Source: Bacteroidota bacterium
Lineage (GTDB): Bacteria; Bacteroidota; Bacteroidia; Bacteroidales; CAJPTX01
Assembly (NCBI GenBank): GCA_002748015.1
Contig: PDRH01000067.1
Span: 1 to 7,893, forward strand
Reading direction: 5' to 3'
DNA length: 7,893 nucleotides
The stretch's first letter is position 1, and every line of letters starts with the position of its first letter. The translations under genes were made by a program, and so were the position numbers. Of the stretch, positions 5,374-7,893 are shown piece after piece. The notes below the pieces were generated by a model. That model had not been told where the DNA came from. It saw only the letters and a program-made list of their open reading frames with translations, and searched no databases.

Positions 5374-6921
5374 CTATACCATGAAGTATACCATTAGTCC
5401 TGCGATGAGTACATAACCGATGGAGTAAGGCAGAGCAGACCGGAGGATCTTCCCCTCTGTGCCCTCTGTGCCGCAAGAAGCCGTTGCGATGGCGATGGAT
5501 TGTGGGGAGATTATCTTACCACCCGTAGCACCTGCCGTATTCGCGGCGGCCAGCCAGCTCGTCGGCATGTTGATGTTCTGCGCTACATTGGCCTGCAGCT
5601 TTCCGAAGAGGATATTGGAGGAGGTGTCCGAGCCAGTTACGAAGGTGCCTATCGCCCCGATGAGCGGTGCAAAGAGGCCGTACATGGGCCCGGTGGCCTC
5701 TGCCAGCCCCTCAGCGATTACGACAATCATCCCGCTATAGGTCATGATCGAGCTGAGCGATATGAGCGATATGATGGTGATGCTGGTCTTCTTGAGGTTG
5801 AGCAACGTTTTGCCCAGTACGCTTAGTAGCTGGTTTGCGCTTAGCCCCTGAATGAGCCCGCCGAGGAAGGCCCCCAGGAAGAGCATGAGTGCTGCGTTCG
5901 ATATCCAGGCGAACTTGAAGAATTTCCCGTCCGGATAAATCGGTAGGTGGATCTTCGTGACCAGCACGGATTTCATCCATTGGCCAATAGGACCTGAGAG
6001 TGGGCTCATCAGGATGATGAAGACCAGGATTAGGCCATATACGCTCCATGCTTTCAGGGTTTCGCTCAGCGTGAAACGTGGCTTGTCCTCTCCGTCGTTT
6101 GCTGCCTGCTTGCCTTTCATCGCTTCTGTGACCTTGGCATAGGCAATGATCGCGGCTATTGCTGCCAGAGAGCCGAGGATGGCGGGTGTCTCCGCCCCGA
6201 GGTAGCGGGCGGCGGCGTACTGCACGCCCAATGATACCGTTCCGACGATAGCGGTGAGCAGGAGGTTGCCGGCTAAAGCCTTAGTACTTCTATCGGTAAG
6301 CGTTAGGATTAGGAAGGGCAGGATGTACATCAGCGGGGAGAGCTGTAGCACCACGTTGGAGCTAATCTCCTGGATATTCTCTATCTGCCCAACCTCGCTG
6401 GCAAGGGTGATGACTGGTACGCCCACTGCGCCGAAGCCGGTTGCGACGCTATTGGCCAGCAGACTCACCAAGGCCAAGAAACCCGGTTTAAAGCCCAGGC
6501 TGATCAGAATGGCGGCCGGGATGGCTACCGCTGTCCCAAAGCCTGCCATGCCCTCGAGTATACCCCCGAAGCCCCAGACGATGAGCAGTACGCTGATACG
6601 TGGGTCATTCGAGATGCTGGAAATCTGCCTCTTTATGACCTCTATCTGCTCTGAGGCTAGCAGCACATTGTAGGAGAAAATCGCCATCATGATAATCAGC
6701 AGGATGGGGAAAACGGCCTTGATGACGCCTTCGCACACCGCCCAGCCTACATGCGCCCTGGTGAACCCCTCAGGTGCGAAACCTAATCCAGGGGCGGCGA
6801 AAAGTCCGAGTAGAATAGTCAAGCCCAGCGCACTTAGCGCAGAACGGTCCCCCGACATCTTGAAGCCCATCATGCATACAATTAGCGTCAAGATGGGAAG
6901 TATGGATATAAGTATTGCCAT
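5374..6921 (-). CDS. lctP: L-lactate permease (LctP family)
   Basis: This 515-residue polytopic inner-membrane protein belongs to the lactate permease family (E. coli LldP/GlcA, about 550 residues), which takes up L-lactate, D-lactate or glycolate with protons. Hydrophobic segments run along the chain from residue 2 to 512, broken by a charged cytoplasmic-type loop at about 263-290. Family signatures are clear: GFGGILEGMAGFGTAVAIPAAILISLGF (117-144), GTFVTGSDTSSNILFGKLQ (425-443) and AANTAGATGGKIISPQSIAIATASCG (459-484). The ATG at 6921 begins directly with the first membrane helix. It is the first gene of the lactate operon, followed by lutABC, which indicates lactate as substrate, though glycolate cannot be excluded. 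TATGTTTC, about 24 bases before the ATG on the minus strand, resembles the Bacteroidetes -7 element except for its last base, with no matching -33 element. Confidence 0.95.
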   Translation of the reverse strand: MAILISILPILTLIVCMMGFKMSGDRSALSALGLTILLGLFAAPGLGFAPEGFTRAHVGWAVCEGVIKAVFPILLIIMMAIFSYNVLLASEQIEVIKRQISSISNDPRISVLLIVWGFGGILEGMAGFGTAVAIPAAILISLGFKPGFLALVSLLANSVATGFGAVGVPVITLASEVGQIENIQEISSNVVLQLSPLMYILPFLILTLTDRSTKALAGNLLLTAIVGTVSLGVQYAAARYLGAETPAILGSLAAIAAIIAYAKVTEAMKGKQAANDGEDKPRFTLSETLKAWSVYGLILVFIILMSPLSGPIGQWMKSVLVTKIHLPIYPDGKFFKFAWISNAALMLFLGAFLGGLIQGLSANQLLSVLGKTLLNLKKTSITIISLISLSSIMTYSGMIVVIAEGLAEATGPMYGLFAPLIGAIGTFVTGSDTSSNILFGKLQANVAQNINMPTSWLAAANTAGATGGKIISPQSIAIATASCGTEGTEGKILRSALPYSIGYVLIAGLMVYFMV

Positions 6922-7338
6922 AGCCCTGTATTTATTAGTGAAACATACTTCTCATATTGCTCTTTGAGGGTTTCCCCTTAATCTCTTCCTTTTCTGGCAC
7001 TATCCGTCCGCAAGATGGTCGGCCTATGTGAAGGTAGTACTTTTTTGCACTGAGAGCAGTTAACTAGACCTAATTGGCTGGCTGGTCTGAAAGGCGCCTA
7101 ATCGCAATATCCAGTCTATAAGCGCTTTGGAGTATTAGCCCCCATCGCTCCCAGTAGAGATTTATAGCCGATATACACAAGTAGTTGAAATGGCCTGCTG
7201 GGTAGATGGCCATGCATTCGCATGGGTGGGGAGTGTTGTGAAGAGCCCTCTACTCCTCATGGAGTTTAGGTGCGCTGGGGGTATAATAATCGCTTAGCGC
7301 AGAATGGCTACCTTTGTGCCAATAAGAACTCTATCATT
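6922..7338. other. 417-base spacer between divergent lctP and polA
   Basis: No convincing coding frame, tRNA or intrinsic terminator is visible on either strand. It must hold the lctP-operon promoter (minus) and the polA promoter (plus). Small structures seen are a 6-base stem with a 4-base loop (CCATGC 7210-7215, GCATGG 7220-7225), a 5-base stem (ACTCC 7252-7256, GGAGT 7261-7265), and a 6-base dyad TGCGCT/AGCGCA (7271-7276, 7296-7301). All are short enough to occur by chance. No clear palindromic LldR/LutR-type operator was found. Confidence 0.6.
7309..7316 (+). promoter_or_regulatory. polA: Bacteroidetes-type -7 promoter element for polA
   Basis: TACCTTTG matches the Bacteroidetes sigma-ABfr -7 consensus TAnnTTTG exactly and ends 22 bases before the polA ATG. 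Transcription would then begin some 10-20 bases before the start codon, giving a very short leader. No TTG (-33) is found at the usual 19-base spacing, where the sequence reads GTATAATAAT; this weakens the call. Confidence 0.42.
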
Positions 7339-7893
7339 ATGAGCGACCCCAAGAACTTCCTTGTTGTAGATGCTTATGCTTTGCTCTACCGTGCTAACTT
7401 CGCCTTTATCAACCGTCCGCTGATTACCAAGGACGGCAAGAATACCTCGGCCGTATATGGTTTTATGAGGCAGTTTATGGAGGCGCTCAAGGCCTATCGC
7501 CCGGGCTACGTGGCGGTGGCCTTCGACCTCAAGGGGCCGACCTACCGCCACGAGCTATATCCGGAGTACAAGGCGCAACGTCCCCCTGCGCCTGAGGCCA
7601 TCATATACGGGGCGGGAAAGCTTAAGGAGCTGCTAGGCCTTCTGGGTATAACAGTGGTTTCGGCCAAAGGCTTTGAGGCTGACGATGTGGTCGGTACCCT
7701 AGCCCTCCAATTCGCTAGCGAGAAGAGCCCCATGATTATGCTCTCGCCCGACAAGGACTACCAGCAGCTGCTCGGCACCCACTGCATTATGGCCAAGCCG
7801 GACAGGCGGGGTAGTGGCCTGGTGGAGGTGCACGAGAAGGATTTGCTCGAGAAGTACGGCATAGCCTTCCCCGAGCAGTTCATCGACATGCTA
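7339..7893 (+). CDS. polA: DNA polymerase I, N-terminal 5'-3' exonuclease domain, open at right edge
   Basis: Translation from the ATG at 7339 gives 185 open codons to the last base, so only the N-terminal fifth or so of a PolA of roughly 900 residues is present. The segment is the FEN-like 5'-3' exonuclease domain, which removes RNA primers and flaps in lagging-strand and repair synthesis. Recognisable parts are FLVVDAYALLYRANFAF (7-23), VAFDLKGPTYRHELYPEYKAQRPP (60-83), GFEADDVVGTLA (111-122) and LSPDKDYQQLL (135-145). Metal-binding acids line up with those of the Taq domain: Asp63, Glu113, Asp115, Asp116, Asp138 and Asp140, with Asp11 near the N-terminus. No SD site precedes the ATG; the leader is A/T-rich. 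A stand-alone exonuclease is possible since the polymerase part is outside the window, but PolA is much likelier. Confidence 0.92.
   Translation, partial: MSDPKNFLVVDAYALLYRANFAFINRPLITKDGKNTSAVYGFMRQFMEALKAYRPGYVAVAFDLKGPTYRHELYPEYKAQRPPAPEAIIYGAGKLKELLGLLGITVVSAKGFEADDVVGTLALQFASEKSPMIMLSPDKDYQQLLGTHCIMAKPDRRGSGLVEVHEKDLLEKYGIAFPEQFIDML

Noticed and set aside
6254..6673. 139-codon plus-strand frame inside lctP
   Set aside because: It is antisense to a clearly conserved permease gene, is low in complexity and lacks any recognisable motif.
7073..7090. TTGGCTGGCTGGTCTGA as a possible lactate-regulator (LldR-type) site
   Set aside because: Only one half resembles TGGTCTGACCA; the second half-site is missing and no dyad is formed.
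6833..7307. CTTAGCGCAGAA-GG occurring at 6833-6847 and 7293-7307 with one mismatch
   Set aside because: One copy is inside lctP coding sequence; a single 15-base near-match with no further copies is likely chance.
7542..7754. Minus-strand frames over the start of polA (also 7294-7551)
   Set aside because: The plus strand encodes an uninterrupted PolA exonuclease domain with all metal-binding acids; the antisense frames show no motif.

Overview
The window looks like ordinary chromosomal DNA from a Bacteroidales bacterium, most plausibly Porphyromonas-like. This is inferred from gene content and protein flavour: a TPR-type protein directly before secG, a Bacteroidetes-style tetrapyrrole-methylase homologue, a perfect Bacteroidetes -7 promoter element before polA, and mostly SD-less starts. 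No tRNA, rRNA, insertion sequence, CRISPR array or phage gene is visible.

Layout: (1) bases 1-1630, plus strand. The 3' part of a coiled-coil/TPR protein gene whose true start probably lies left of the window, then secG (30 bases later), then a strong intrinsic terminator. (2) bases 1646-2347, minus strand. A SAM-dependent methyltransferase of the RsmI/COG0313 family, convergent with secG. (3) bases 2348-2568. A gene-free spacer with two inverted repeats and a GC-rich terminator-like hairpin. (4) bases 2569-6921, minus strand. A lactate-utilisation operon read in the order lctP, lutA, lutB, lutC. lutA/lutB share a 4-base ATGA overlap and lutB/lutC overlap by 8 bases. (5) bases 6922-7338. A 417-base spacer between divergent genes, with no convincing gene. 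(6) 7339 to the right edge, plus strand. The first 185 codons of polA, open at the window end.

How the genes work together: LctP should import L-lactate (or a related 2-hydroxy acid). LutA, LutB and LutC should form the iron-sulfur complex that oxidises lactate to pyruvate, letting the cell use lactate as carbon and electron source. That would suit an amino-acid/organic-acid-using gut or oral anaerobe. SecG belongs to the SecYEG translocon; the upstream TPR protein is its conserved neighbour but of unknown function. polA is a housekeeping gene unrelated to the lactate operon.

I found no clear evidence of an undescribed system. The points most worth a second look are the charged repeat-bearing linker in the TPR protein, the hairpin between lctP and lutA, the inverted repeats before the methyltransferase, and the divergence of that methyltransferase from canonical RsmI.
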